A stretch of 14,229 nt of DNA from Paludibacter sp. Lineage in GTDB: Bacteria; Bacteroidota; Bacteroidia; Bacteroidales; Paludibacteraceae. Positions within the stretch are counted from its first letter, which is position 1. The number at the start of each line of letters is the position of its first letter. The stretch lies in the NCBI GenBank assembly GCA_028748945.1, contig JAQTOL010000032.1:1-14229 (forward strand). Direction: 5' to 3'. The position numbers were made by a program, and so were the translations under genes. The notes under the pieces are model-generated. The model did no database searches. It saw only the letters and a program-made list of their open reading frames with translations, and was not told the DNA's origin. Positions 1 to 6,780 of the stretch are shown one piece after another.

Positions 1-994
1 TTCTTTTCATTCCGCTAAAATTATCCACACAATATTTCAAAACCTCAAGATTCTCTGTTTTCGTAGCAATAGAATATATACTATCCAGTGCAACCTGTTT
101 CAGGGAATTAGTTGGATACTTTTCTACAAATAAGCGATAATCATTCCAGTCATTTGAAGTTATAGTTTCAGCATAGAGTCTCTTATCATACAGGCCGGAT
201 GCCTGAGAGAATTGCTTACAATAAGGATAATCGGTAAGAAATTTTTTATAGGAAGCGGAAGTATTTTCTTTTTCAGCCTGTGAAAAGGCCAGTTCATGAA
301 TTCTATCCCATGCCAGCATGACTTCATTAGCACTCGGATACCGAATAACAAAATCTTTATAACTGTCAATATTATCTGTCTGTCTGGCTTTCTGAAACGC
401 TGACACATTCCGTTTTGATATTACATCGACATATTGAATTGCATCAGGATAGTTGGAAATAAAGTATTCAAATGATTCCAGTGAATTTTTATCACAGGCA
501 ATTTTGTATGCAGAAACATCCCTGTTTTCAATTATTTTTTTTCTGTAACTTTCCGGTGCAGTTTTGTAATAATCAAGATATTTGCCATAACTTTCCAAAT
601 TATTTTTTGCAAGGGCATCTTCCATTGCAAGCCGGCAAACTGTGTCTGTTAAATTCAAGAAAACAGTCTGATTAATTGGTATTTTATTTAATTTCTTCAG
701 CTCATTTTCTCCTTTTACATTTTCAAAAAGTCTGATGCATTTAGTCAAATATTCGTAGGATTTTTCCGTATTATAACCAGTATAATTTCGTTGAGCCAAC
801 AGCAGTGACATGGCATAATTTGTTTCAATGTCATCAGGTGTTTTCAATAAATCTTTATTAATTTTCTTCTCAGCATCAGCAAATTCAGCTTTTTCGATAA
901 GTTTTAAAGAACCCGGTCCAAAAAGAGAAAATTGTCCTGAAATATGGTGGCATGAAATTAACAATACGAATATTGTTATTAAAATTTTTTTCAT
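1..994 (-). CDS. Repeat-containing putative lipoprotein, N-terminal part (runs off left edge)
   Basis: The frame is open from an ATG at 992-994 to the window edge, giving 331 residues with no stop. Residues 1-14 form a signal peptide (MKK, then a hydrophobic stretch) ending in LLIS-C15, a plausible lipobox, so the product is probably a membrane-anchored lipoprotein; ordinary cleavage after ISG (residue 20) is an alternative. From about residue 132 a degenerate repeat of about 37 residues appears, with the core 'n..sY..Fi..YP.a': NLESYGKYLDYYKTA (132), SLESFEYFISNYPDA (171), NIDSYKDFVIRYPSA (208), TSASYKKFLTDYPYC (245), DWNDYRLFVEKYPTN (282), and a worn copy at 315. These look like TPR/Sel1-like helical pairs acting as a protein-binding scaffold. 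The function is unknown, and any C-terminal domain lies outside the window. A good Bacteroidota-type promoter lies about 115 bases upstream. I am confident it is a gene, not of its role. Confidence 0.8.
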   Translation of the reverse strand, partial: MKKILITIFVLLISCHHISGQFSLFGPGSLKLIEKAEFADAEKKINKDLLKTPDDIETNYAMSLLLAQRNYTGYNTEKSYEYLTKCIRLFENVKGENELKKLNKIPINQTVFLNLTDTVCRLAMEDALAKNNLESYGKYLDYYKTAPESYRKKIIENRDVSAYKIACDKNSLESFEYFISNYPDAIQYVDVISKRNVSAFQKARQTDNIDSYKDFVIRYPSANEVMLAWDRIHELAFSQAEKENTSASYKKFLTDYPYCKQFSQASGLYDKRLYAETITSNDWNDYRLFVEKYPTNSLKQVALDSIYSIATKTENLEVLKYCVDNFSGMKR

Positions 995-1107
995 GATTTA
1001 TTATAATATTACAATTTGAAAATGAAATATCTATATAAACAGTCAGCTTATTTATCCAGATTATTGCATATTTTAAACACAATATTTTGATAGATTTAAT
1101 TTGCACA

Positions 1108-1140
1108 CAAATATACATATTTTAATTTTATAATATCAAA
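1108..1140 (-). promoter_or_regulatory. Bacteroidota-type promoter for the repeat lipoprotein gene
   Basis: Read on the minus strand, TTTG (1137-1140) is followed after 21 bases by TATATTTG (1108-1115). This matches the Bacteroidota primary-sigma consensus TTTG-N19-21-TAnnTTTG in both elements. Transcription would start near 1100, leaving a leader of about 105 bases before the ATG at 994. Assignment is by pattern only. Confidence 0.6.
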
Positions 1141-1337
1141 ATAATGCACAAGTTCAAAAATAATTCTATTATATGAAATTGATCCAATCATAACATGCTA
1201 TTAATCATAAATTTGAAATATTGATTACTAATCTCAATTTGAATATATTCATAATCTTACAACTTTAACCCGAATATCTTGTTTTAAACTTCATACATCT
1301 ATCGATGTGCGTTATCCCTTTACTCAAATCTTCTTTG

Positions 1338-1345
1338 TACCTTTG
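1338..1345 (+). promoter_or_regulatory. -7 promoter element for lipA
   Basis: TACCTTTG is a perfect TAnnTTTG -7 element 25 bases before the lipA ATG, which would give a leader of about 20 bases. No convincing TTTG -33 box lies 19-21 bases upstream (1314-1318 does not match), so the promoter may be weak or need an activator. Confidence 0.5.
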
Positions 1346-1370
1346 TACTCCTAATTTTCTAAAATAATTT

Positions 1371-2216
1371 ATGACATACTTACGCAAACCCGAGTGGTTA
1401 AAAACAAGACTTCAGAGCGATGTACAATTTGTACACTTAAATAATATAGTAAAAGAACATGGATTACACACCATTTGCGCCAGTGGTCGCTGTCCGAATA
1501 TGAGCGAATGCTGGAATAAGGGAACTGCTACCTTTATGATTCTGGGCGAAATATGTACCCGTTCCTGCAAATTCTGCAATGTAATTACCGGTCGTCCGCT
1601 CGCTGTTGATCCCCTTGAACCCGAAAAAGTGGCGGAGTCTATTCACCTAATGAATCTGAAACATGCTGTCGTGACTTCTGTTGACAGGGATGAACTTCCC
1701 GATCAGGGGGCATCACATTGGGCGGCAACAATACAAGCGATTAAAAGAGTGAACCCAAATACAACCTTAGAAGTTCTGATACCTGATTTCAGCGGAAATA
1801 CTGCTTTGGTTGATCGGGTTATTGCCGAAAAACCCAATATTATCTCCCATAATCTGGAAACCGTACGCAGGCTTACACCGGAAATACGTTCCAAAGCTAA
1901 GTACGATACAAGTTTATCGGTACTGGCTCATATAGCTTCGAAAAATATTGTTGCAAAAACCGGAATTATGTTGGGATTAGGCGAGAGAGAAGAAGAAATT
2001 CTGACTTTAATGGACGATGCTTTAGCAGCTGGTTGTACTATTCTGACTATAGGACAATACATGCAACCATCCCGTCAGAATATTACCGTAACTGAATATA
2101 TCACACCTGAGAAATTTGAAGAATACAGACTGATCGGATTAAAAAAAGGATTTAAATTTGTAGAGAGTGCTCCACTCGTACGATCATCCTATTGTGCTGA
2201 GAAACACGTTCAATAG
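1371..2216 (+). CDS. lipA: Lipoyl synthase (radical SAM)
   Basis: LipA inserts two sulfur atoms at C6 and C8 of protein-bound octanoyl groups, using S-adenosylmethionine and iron-sulfur clusters. This makes the lipoyl cofactor of 2-oxoacid dehydrogenases and the glycine-cleavage H protein in the cytoplasm. All diagnostic features are present in 281 residues: auxiliary cluster cysteines C36, C41 and C47 (CASGRC...C), radical-SAM motif C62-x3-C66-x2-C69, and the C-terminal R271-S-S-Y motif whose serine ligates the auxiliary cluster. The N-terminal KPEWLK start and the length fit the short bacterial form. The ATG at 1371 sits just after a TAnnTTTG promoter element, and no earlier in-frame start is needed. 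No lipB, lplA or dehydrogenase gene lies next to it here; the convergent neighbour is an NfeD-type protease. Identification is close to certain. Confidence 0.98.
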   Translation: MTYLRKPEWLKTRLQSDVQFVHLNNIVKEHGLHTICASGRCPNMSECWNKGTATFMILGEICTRSCKFCNVITGRPLAVDPLEPEKVAESIHLMNLKHAVVTSVDRDELPDQGASHWAATIQAIKRVNPNTTLEVLIPDFSGNTALVDRVIAEKPNIISHNLETVRRLTPEIRSKAKYDTSLSVLAHIASKNIVAKTGIMLGLGEREEEILTLMDDALAAGCTILTIGQYMQPSRQNITVTEYITPEKFEEYRLIGLKKGFKFVESAPLVRSSYCAEKHVQ

Positions 2217-2221
2217 AACTG

Positions 2222-2328
2222 CTTATTTGCTGATATACTGTTTTATATAGAAATTTGATATTTTTATTTACGTGACTATCATTTAAGTATTGTTTCACTT
2301 TTCAAAAACAGTATATTAGCAAATTAAG
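2222..2328. repeat. Long imperfect inverted repeat between convergent genes (terminator or MITE-like)
   Basis: The left arm 2225-2244 and right arm 2305-2324 are reverse complements at 19 of 20 positions. The exception (G2232 opposite T2317) would be a G-U pair in plus-strand RNA. Three more pairs (CTT 2222-2224 with AAG 2326-2328) extend the stem past a one-base bulge. The arms enclose 60 bases. The element fills the spacer between the lipA stop and the nfeD stop. AATAG occurs just outside both ends (2212-2216 and 2331-2335), as a target-site duplication might. A T run (2340-2344) lies too far away for a classic intrinsic terminator. It may end transcription from both sides or be a small mobile-element relic. 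Confidence 0.55.
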
Positions 2329-2347
2329 TAAATAGTGCCTTTTTATA

Positions 2348-3745
2348 TTATTTTATCTCCTCCACATAAATCTGCCCGGTTTCGTACCGAATTACCCGTA
2401 CGGCTGTACCTTTCTCGATAAAACTTTGATCGGAAACGGCATCATAACTGACTCCATTTATGCTTACCTTTCCTGACGGACGCAGAACGGTAGCAGCAAT
2501 TCCTGTTTTACCTACCAATTTAAGTTCTGTCATTGAAACACCAATATATCCTTCTTTTGTTTCCATCGTTGTGTTCAAAGCCATTTTTCGAAAAATCCCT
2601 TTAGTCCCGATTTTATTGCTCAGATAAATTATCATTCCGAATGCCAGCCCCATTCCTGCAGTTACCGTCAACAGTGCTTCACCAACAGCACCTGATTGAA
2701 CTTTTTCAAAATCGAAAACAACATTATTTACCAAACTCAATATTAACCCGGCCATAATAAGTATAATGCCGGAAATTCCGGCAATTCCAAACCCGGGAAT
2801 GACAAAGAGTTCTAATCCTAACAATACCAGACCAATGATAAACATAAGTATTTCCCAGTTAGCGGCAAGTCCGTCGATATACAAAGGAGCAAAATATAAT
2901 AAAGCCGCCGTTATTGCCAATCCGAGTGGAAAACCGATACCCGGCGTTTGCAATTCGAAATAAATGCCACCAATAATAAACATAATCAGAAAACTCTGGA
3001 ATACCCCGTTCATCAAATAACCTTTCAGATTATCCCATACCGATGGTTCATAAGCAATTATTTTGTATGAACTAAAATTAAGTTGTTTCTCAACCACTTC
3101 CTCCATATTTTCGGCTAAACCATCACAATAACCGTATTTAATTGCTTCCTGGGCAGTAAATGTCAACGTTTTTCCGGAATCGATTATATTTGGAATAACA
3201 GTACGGTCGTCCACCATGGCTTCCGCAATCAACGGATTGCGTTTCCATTGGTAGGTAGTGTCATTTCCATTTACAATTGTATCCTTACCGTGAGCTTCGG
3301 CAGTAGCACGCATGGTAGCGCGCATATACGACTGGTACTTATCGGGCATTCTTTCTGCATTTTGATTTACAACTGTAGCAGCACCTATACTTGAACCGGG
3401 TCGCATAAATATTTTATCGCAGGCAATTGCAATCAATGCCCCTGCCGAAGCAGCATTATTATCCACAAACACATAAACCGGCAATTTACTGTTCAAAATT
3501 TTTGTCCTTATTGAATCCGCATACAAAACCTCACCTCCATAGGTATTCATATGAATAAGGATGGCATTGGCGTTGGATTCTTTTGCCTGTTCAAAACCTT
3601 TTTGAATATAAATCCACGTTGTACTACCGATTTCTTTCTTCAAATCAATTGTAAAGATGATAGTTTGAGGTCTTTCTGCAGCAAATAATTCAGGCATGAA
3701 AATTGTAACTGTTACAATTATATAAAGAATGCATATTTTTCTCAT
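2348..3745 (-). CDS. nfeD: NfeD-family membrane-bound serine protease (ClpP class)
   Basis: This is a full-length NfeD protein of the long type, 465 residues. A signal peptide/anchor (1-22) is followed by a ClpP/crotonase-like protease domain (about 28-225), four or five membrane segments (about 250-378), and a small OB-fold NfeD domain (about 400-465). The expected catalytic parts are visible: NTYGGEV (67-73) resembles the oxyanion-hole loop, S100 in NNAASAGAL is the probable nucleophile, and K136 in PDKYQ is the probable general base of a Ser-Lys dyad, by analogy with archaeal 1510-N. Such proteins are thought to act with stomatin/SPFH partners in membrane protein quality control; no stomatin gene is in this window, although long NfeD genes often sit beside one. 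The ATG at 3745 gives a proper signal peptide and lies just downstream of a TATATTTG element. Family assignment is firm; substrate unknown. Confidence 0.93.
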   Translation of the reverse strand: MRKICILYIIVTVTIFMPELFAAERPQTIIFTIDLKKEIGSTTWIYIQKGFEQAKESNANAILIHMNTYGGEVLYADSIRTKILNSKLPVYVFVDNNAASAGALIAIACDKIFMRPGSSIGAATVVNQNAERMPDKYQSYMRATMRATAEAHGKDTIVNGNDTTYQWKRNPLIAEAMVDDRTVIPNIIDSGKTLTFTAQEAIKYGYCDGLAENMEEVVEKQLNFSSYKIIAYEPSVWDNLKGYLMNGVFQSFLIMFIIGGIYFELQTPGIGFPLGLAITAALLYFAPLYIDGLAANWEILMFIIGLVLLGLELFVIPGFGIAGISGIILIMAGLILSLVNNVVFDFEKVQSGAVGEALLTVTAGMGLAFGMIIYLSNKIGTKGIFRKMALNTTMETKEGYIGVSMTELKLVGKTGIAATVLRPSGKVSINGVSYDAVSDQSFIEKGTAVRVIRYETGQIYVEEIK

Positions 3746-3764
3746 TTTGCATTTATTTTTTTGT

Positions 3765-3772
3765 CAAATATA
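3765..3772 (-). promoter_or_regulatory. -7 promoter element for nfeD
   Basis: On the minus strand this reads TATATTTG, a perfect TAnnTTTG, 19 bases before the nfeD ATG. No TTTG -33 box is seen about 20 bases further upstream. Confidence 0.4.
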
Positions 3773-3802
3773 CGAAAGAATAAAATATTTCCTGTATATT
3801 TG
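3765..3802. repeat. 9-bp inverted repeat made of two divergent -7-like elements
   Basis: CAAATATAC (3765-3773) and GTATATTTG (3794-3802) are exact reverse complements separated by 20 bases. Each arm contains TATATTTG reading outward, towards nfeD on the left and towards the sigma factor gene on the right. It could be a pair of back-to-back promoters, a dyad operator, or chance in AT-rich DNA. If the rightward copy is used, the sigma factor transcript would have a leader of about 180 bases. Confidence 0.35.
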
Positions 3803-3991
3803 TATCGAAATCTAGAACTAAATATTTTAGAAAGAGATCTTTGTTTTTCATTCTTCAGTATAGACAACTGACAATCATTTACTTGTTTCTATTTCAGAAA
3901 GTATTTTTCAAAAAGAATTCGTTTTTAGATGAAAAAACCAACTTAGTACGATAGCTAGGTTTAAATTATTCACACAAAAAACAATAACAAT

Positions 3992-4498
3992 ATGAAAAAC
4001 GACCACTTTGAAAATGAATTAGTCGCATTACAGAGTAATATGCGAAACTTTGCTTTTTCACTTACGCTAAATCGTGATGATGCAGAAGACTTATTACAGG
4101 AAACGACTTTGAAAGTGTTGGATAATCAGGAAAAGTTTGTTGACAATGTAAACTTTAAAGGTTGGGTACTTACAATTATGAAAAATATTTTCATAAATAA
4201 CTACCGAAAAATTGTAAGAAATCAAACTGTTGTAGACAGAACTGAAGATTTATATCACTTGAATTTACCTCAAAATTCAGGTTTTGATAGCCCTGAAGGT
4301 TCTTATGCCATTCGTGAAATCACAAACAGCATTGCTTCATTTGCCGATGAGTATCGTATCCCTTTCTCCATGCATATACAGGGATTTAAATATGAAGAAA
4401 TTGCTCAAAAGATGAATTTGCCTATCGGAACTGTAAAAAGCCGGATATTTTTGGCTCGTAAAAGATTGCAAGAGCAATTAAAAGACTATCGTTATTAA
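3992..4498 (+). CDS. ECF-type RNA polymerase sigma factor
   Basis: This is a 168-residue sigma-70 family factor with only regions 2 and 4, the ECF layout. Region 2 spans about 15-75, with DAEDLLQET (30-38) as region 2.2 and FKGWVLTIMKNIFINNYRK (55-73) covering 2.3-2.4. A linker (about 76-105) leads to region 4 (about 108-165), whose helix-turn-helix is YEEIAQKMNLPIGTVKSRIF (134-153). It would direct RNA polymerase to a specific promoter set, probably for envelope or stress functions. No anti-sigma factor, FecR or TonB gene lies beside it; the gene is followed directly by an intrinsic terminator and so appears to be a single-gene unit. That separates it from the anti-sigma-linked ECF factors of polysaccharide loci and leaves its control unknown. 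The ATG at 3992 gives the standard ECF N-terminus. Confidence 0.93.
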   Translation: MKNDHFENELVALQSNMRNFAFSLTLNRDDAEDLLQETTLKVLDNQEKFVDNVNFKGWVLTIMKNIFINNYRKIVRNQTVVDRTEDLYHLNLPQNSGFDSPEGSYAIREITNSIASFADEYRIPFSMHIQGFKYEEIAQKMNLPIGTVKSRIFLARKRLQEQLKDYRY

Positions 4499-4550
4499 GC
4501 GAAATGTGCTTCCACTAATAGTAATCACTGAAAGCATAAACAAAATTTTA

Positions 4551-4580
4551 AAGCTGAAGAAATTTTTCTTCAGCTTTTTT
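4551..4580 (+). terminator. Intrinsic terminator after the ECF sigma factor gene
   Basis: AAGCTGAAGAA (4551-4561) pairs perfectly with TTCTTCAGCTT (4566-4576) around a four-base loop, followed by a T tract. The stem lies about 53 bases after the sigma factor stop. It isolates that gene from folK, and the run of A before the stem means it may also work weakly on the other strand. Confidence 0.88.
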
Positions 4581-4671
4581 GTTTGTTACAATCAAAATTA
4601 ATACATTTACCGTGATAATCATTGGAAACTTAAACCTGCCCAATTAACAAACTAATATTATTCCATACTAA

Positions 4672-5043
4672 ATGAACAGTGTACTTGTAATGTTGGGAAG
4701 CAATTCGAATGCTGAAGAGAATCTATCACAGGCATACAAAAAACTGGAATCCAGATTTGATATTATCAAACAAAGTTCAATTCTGATAACAAAACCATTT
4801 GGAAAACAATACATACATGATTTTCACAACATGGCATTGAAACTTTATACAAATGAGAACTTCGAAGAAACAAGAGCCATTTTCAAAAGCATAGAAAAGG
4901 AACATGGCAGAACTTCCGAAAGTAAAACATCAGGTATCATCCCAATCGATATTGATTTAATTTTTTGGAATGATGCTTTAGTTCATCAGGATTACGGGCG
5001 TTTCGAATTTGTGAGAAAATGTATTGATGAAGTAAAGGAATAA
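4672..5043 (+). CDS. folK: 2-amino-4-hydroxy-6-hydroxymethyldihydropteridine pyrophosphokinase, short form
   Basis: HPPK transfers pyrophosphate from ATP to 6-hydroxymethyl-7,8-dihydropterin, the step before dihydropteroate synthase in folate synthesis. Visible motifs are the N-terminal LGSN (8-11), the KPFG turn (41-44) and the DFHNMAL strand (50-56) where pterin binds, an E-x-x-x-GR segment (75-80), and PIDIDLI (91-97), whose D93 and D95 correspond to the two magnesium-binding aspartates. At 123 residues it is about 35 shorter than the E. coli enzyme and lacks the usual C-terminal 'HP...R.FvL.PL' segment. It ends in a RFEFVRKCIDEV-like tail; I believe Bacteroidales homologues commonly share this short form, so I do not call it truncated. 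Neighbouring genes are not folate genes. A near-consensus TACATTTA (4602-4609) lies upstream, but no properly spaced -33 box. Confidence 0.85.
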   Translation: MNSVLVMLGSNSNAEENLSQAYKKLESRFDIIKQSSILITKPFGKQYIHDFHNMALKLYTNENFEETRAIFKSIEKEHGRTSESKTSGIIPIDIDLIFWNDALVHQDYGRFEFVRKCIDEVKE

Positions 5044-5050
5044 ACAATTG

Positions 5051-5074
5051 AGATAGTTCACGAATCAACTATCT
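5051..5074 (+). other. Short hairpin after folK
   Basis: AGATAGTT (5051-5058) pairs perfectly with AACTATCT (5067-5074) across an eight-base loop, starting eight bases after the folK stop. There is no T tract after it, so it would be a weak or factor-dependent terminator, or an mRNA 3'-end structure. Confidence 0.4.
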
Positions 5075-5157
5075 ATCCTACTGACAAATGACTTCTTAAG
5101 TAATTTTAATCTCCATTTCAATACAGCATTTCATTAAAGTAAATACGATCTTTAGAT

Positions 5158-5189
5158 ATTGCACATTTAATTAAAAAAGTGTATATTTG
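5158..5189 (+). promoter_or_regulatory. Bacteroidota-type promoter for the nucleoside phosphorylase gene
   Basis: ATTG (5158-5161; consensus TTTG) is followed after 20 bases by TATATTTG (5182-5189), a perfect TAnnTTTG. Transcription would start near 5196, leaving a leader of about 40 bases before the ATG at 5236. Confidence 0.6.
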
Positions 5190-5235
5190 TGGTTTTTCAC
5201 CATGACAGAATTTTACAATAAATGAACCGATTATT

Positions 5236-6105
5236 ATGAAACACTTCCCACCATCAGAATTAATCATAAATAACGATGGAAGTATTTTCCACTTACATAT
5301 AAAACCTGATCAACTGGCAGACAATGTCATTCTGGTGGGTGATCCCGGTCGTGTGGCCTTAGTCGCTTCCAATTTCGACACGCAGGAATGTTCTGTCTCA
5401 AGTCGTGAATTCAACACAATTACAGGTACATACAAAGGTAAACGGATTTCAGTTATTTCTACCGGTATCGGTACAGACAACATTGATATCGTAATGAATG
5501 AATTGGATGCACTCTCAAATATTGATTTTGAAACGCGCACAGAGAAAGCCGGCTTCCGACAGTTGACCATAATCCGAATAGGGACTTCCGGTGGTATGCA
5601 ACCCGAAATTCCGCTGGGAAGCTTTTTGATTTCCGAAAAATCCATTGGATTTGACGGTATGCTAAATTTTTATGCAGGTCGTGACTCGGTGAGCGACCTC
5701 GAATTTGAGGAAGCCATGAAAAAACATTTGCAATGGAATCCTCAACTGGCTGCTCCCTACGTTGTAAATGCAGATACTGAATTAATTAACCGGATAGGAA
5801 AAGACGACATGCTTCGTGGCGTAACCATCTCGGCTAACGGATTTTATGGACCTCAGGGTCGTGTTTTACGCATTGATCTGGCCGATATGCAGATCAACGA
5901 TAAAATTGAAAGTTTTAGGTTTGGAAAAAATAAAATTACAAACTATGAAATGGAAGGTTCGGCCATTGCGGGATTATCCAAATTAATGGGACACAAAGCA
6001 ATGACTGTTTGCTGCATCATTGCCAATCGCAGGGTGGAAGATGCCATGACCGATTACAAAACGCATATTGAAACACTGGTAAAAACGGTTTTAGAAAGAA
6101 TTTAG
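5236..6105 (+). CDS. udp: Uridine phosphorylase-type nucleoside phosphorylase
   Basis: This PNP/UDP-family enzyme splits a nucleoside with phosphate into base and ribose-1-phosphate, in cytoplasmic nucleoside salvage. In its 289 residues: VGDPGRV (34-40) is the phosphate-binding loop; STGIGTDN (75-82) and RIGTSGG (114-120) are the conserved strand motifs; GFYGPQGR (202-209) places Q207 and R209 where E. coli uridine phosphorylase uses Q166 and R168 to read the uracil ring; and YEMEGSA (237-243) supplies the ribose-binding Met-Glu. The Q-x-R signature favours uridine over purine nucleosides, although Bacteroidota members of this group are longer than the E. coli enzyme (253) and their substrate range may differ. 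The gene has its own promoter and appears monocistronic. Two tiny frames in the leader (5202-5225 and 5222-5239) chain by overlap into its start; these may be chance. Confidence 0.88.
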   Translation: MKHFPPSELIINNDGSIFHLHIKPDQLADNVILVGDPGRVALVASNFDTQECSVSSREFNTITGTYKGKRISVISTGIGTDNIDIVMNELDALSNIDFETRTEKAGFRQLTIIRIGTSGGMQPEIPLGSFLISEKSIGFDGMLNFYAGRDSVSDLEFEEAMKKHLQWNPQLAAPYVVNADTELINRIGKDDMLRGVTISANGFYGPQGRVLRIDLADMQINDKIESFRFGKNKITNYEMEGSAIAGLSKLMGHKAMTVCCIIANRRVEDAMTDYKTHIETLVKTVLERI

Positions 6106-6120
6106 GCTAAAATACATTTG
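6089..6120 (+). promoter_or_regulatory. Promoter for the acyltransferase-mnmE pair
   Basis: TACATTTG (6113-6120) is a perfect TAnnTTTG, and TTTT (6089-6092), three of four matches to TTTG, lies 20 bases upstream inside the end of the phosphorylase gene. The predicted start near 6127 leaves a leader of about 68 bases. Confidence 0.45.
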
Positions 6121-6195
6121 TGTTTTATTTATAAAGTTTCTACCTGTATTCAAATTAGTCAATCAATAATTAATGAATCAATTGAAGATTAGTCA

Positions 6196-6780
6196 ATGAT
6201 AACTGACAAAGCCTCCTATCGGTATTATTTGGAAAGAGATTTAAAAGCTTATCAACTGGATAAGTTGTCCTTTTATAATTATTGCTGGATGGATAGTTTG
6301 CGGTTTCAAAGAAGATTGCGCAAAATAGAATATTTGAATAATGTAAAACGTAAAAATATATTTTACCGGATTCAGTTATTTTTTCTTGAAATCAGTAATC
6401 ATCATCTAGCAATACGACTGGGGTTTTCCATACCTAAAAATGTATTTGGAGCCGGACTTTGTCTTGTACATTACGGAACAATAGTGGTGAGTGCAAGTGC
6501 AAAAATTGGAGAGAATTGCCGGATTCATCCTTCTACATCTATAGGTGACTATAACGGTGTGCCGATAATCGGGGACAATGTATATATTGGGCCGGGTGCT
6601 AAACTATTTGGAAATATAAATATTGGAAATAATGTTGCTATTGGAGCTAATGCAGTCGTGAACAGCGATGTTCCCGATAATGTAACTGTAGGTGGTATTC
6701 CGGCAAAAATCATTTCCCAAAAATCATCAATTGAACAAGAATTTTTTCCGGAAAGCCTGATTCATCAGAAAAAGAAATGA
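6196..6780 (+). CDS. Serine acetyltransferase-like hexapeptide-repeat transferase
   Basis: This 194-residue left-handed beta-helix acyltransferase resembles the short serine acetyltransferases found in surface-polysaccharide loci. An N-terminal helical part rich in Arg and Tyr (1-75, with LRFQRRLRKIEY) precedes the hexapeptide region (about 83-175). Within this, LVHYGTIV (90-97) carries the probable catalytic H92, and IHPSTSIG (110-117), PIIGDNVYIGPGAKLFG (123-139) and VTVGGIPAKII (163-173) are typical coil turns. It lacks most of the N-terminal helical domain of true CysE (about 270 residues), so the acceptor may be a sugar or a serine on a glycan rather than free serine for cysteine synthesis. 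No glycosyltransferase or cysK lies nearby. Its TGA overlaps the mnmE start as ATGA, so the two are translationally coupled. The family is sure; the acceptor is not. Confidence 0.85.
   Translation: MITDKASYRYYLERDLKAYQLDKLSFYNYCWMDSLRFQRRLRKIEYLNNVKRKNIFYRIQLFFLEISNHHLAIRLGFSIPKNVFGAGLCLVHYGTIVVSASAKIGENCRIHPSTSIGDYNGVPIIGDNVYIGPGAKLFGNINIGNNVAIGANAVVNSDVPDNVTVGGIPAKIISQKSSIEQEFFPESLIHQKKK

Larger units (their letters stand above)
995..1370. other. AT-rich divergent spacer between the repeat lipoprotein gene and lipA
   Basis: This 376-base stretch holds no credible gene; the short open frames in it are low-complexity and lack start context. It carries a leftward promoter (1108-1140) and a rightward -7 element (1338-1345). 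AATTTGAA occurs several times (for example at 1013-1020) but is not regularly spaced, and in such AT-rich DNA it could be chance. I see no tRNA, riboswitch or strong hairpin. Confidence 0.6.

Noticed and set aside
160..408. 82-codon minus-strand frame at the left end
   Set aside because: It lies out of frame inside the repeat lipoprotein gene, whose own frame is open throughout, has a signal peptide and shows internal repeats.
3781..3829. 10-bp inverted repeat TAAAATATTT/AAATATTTTA upstream of the sigma gene
   Set aside because: It is made only of A and T and contains the self-complementary AATATT, so chance is likely.
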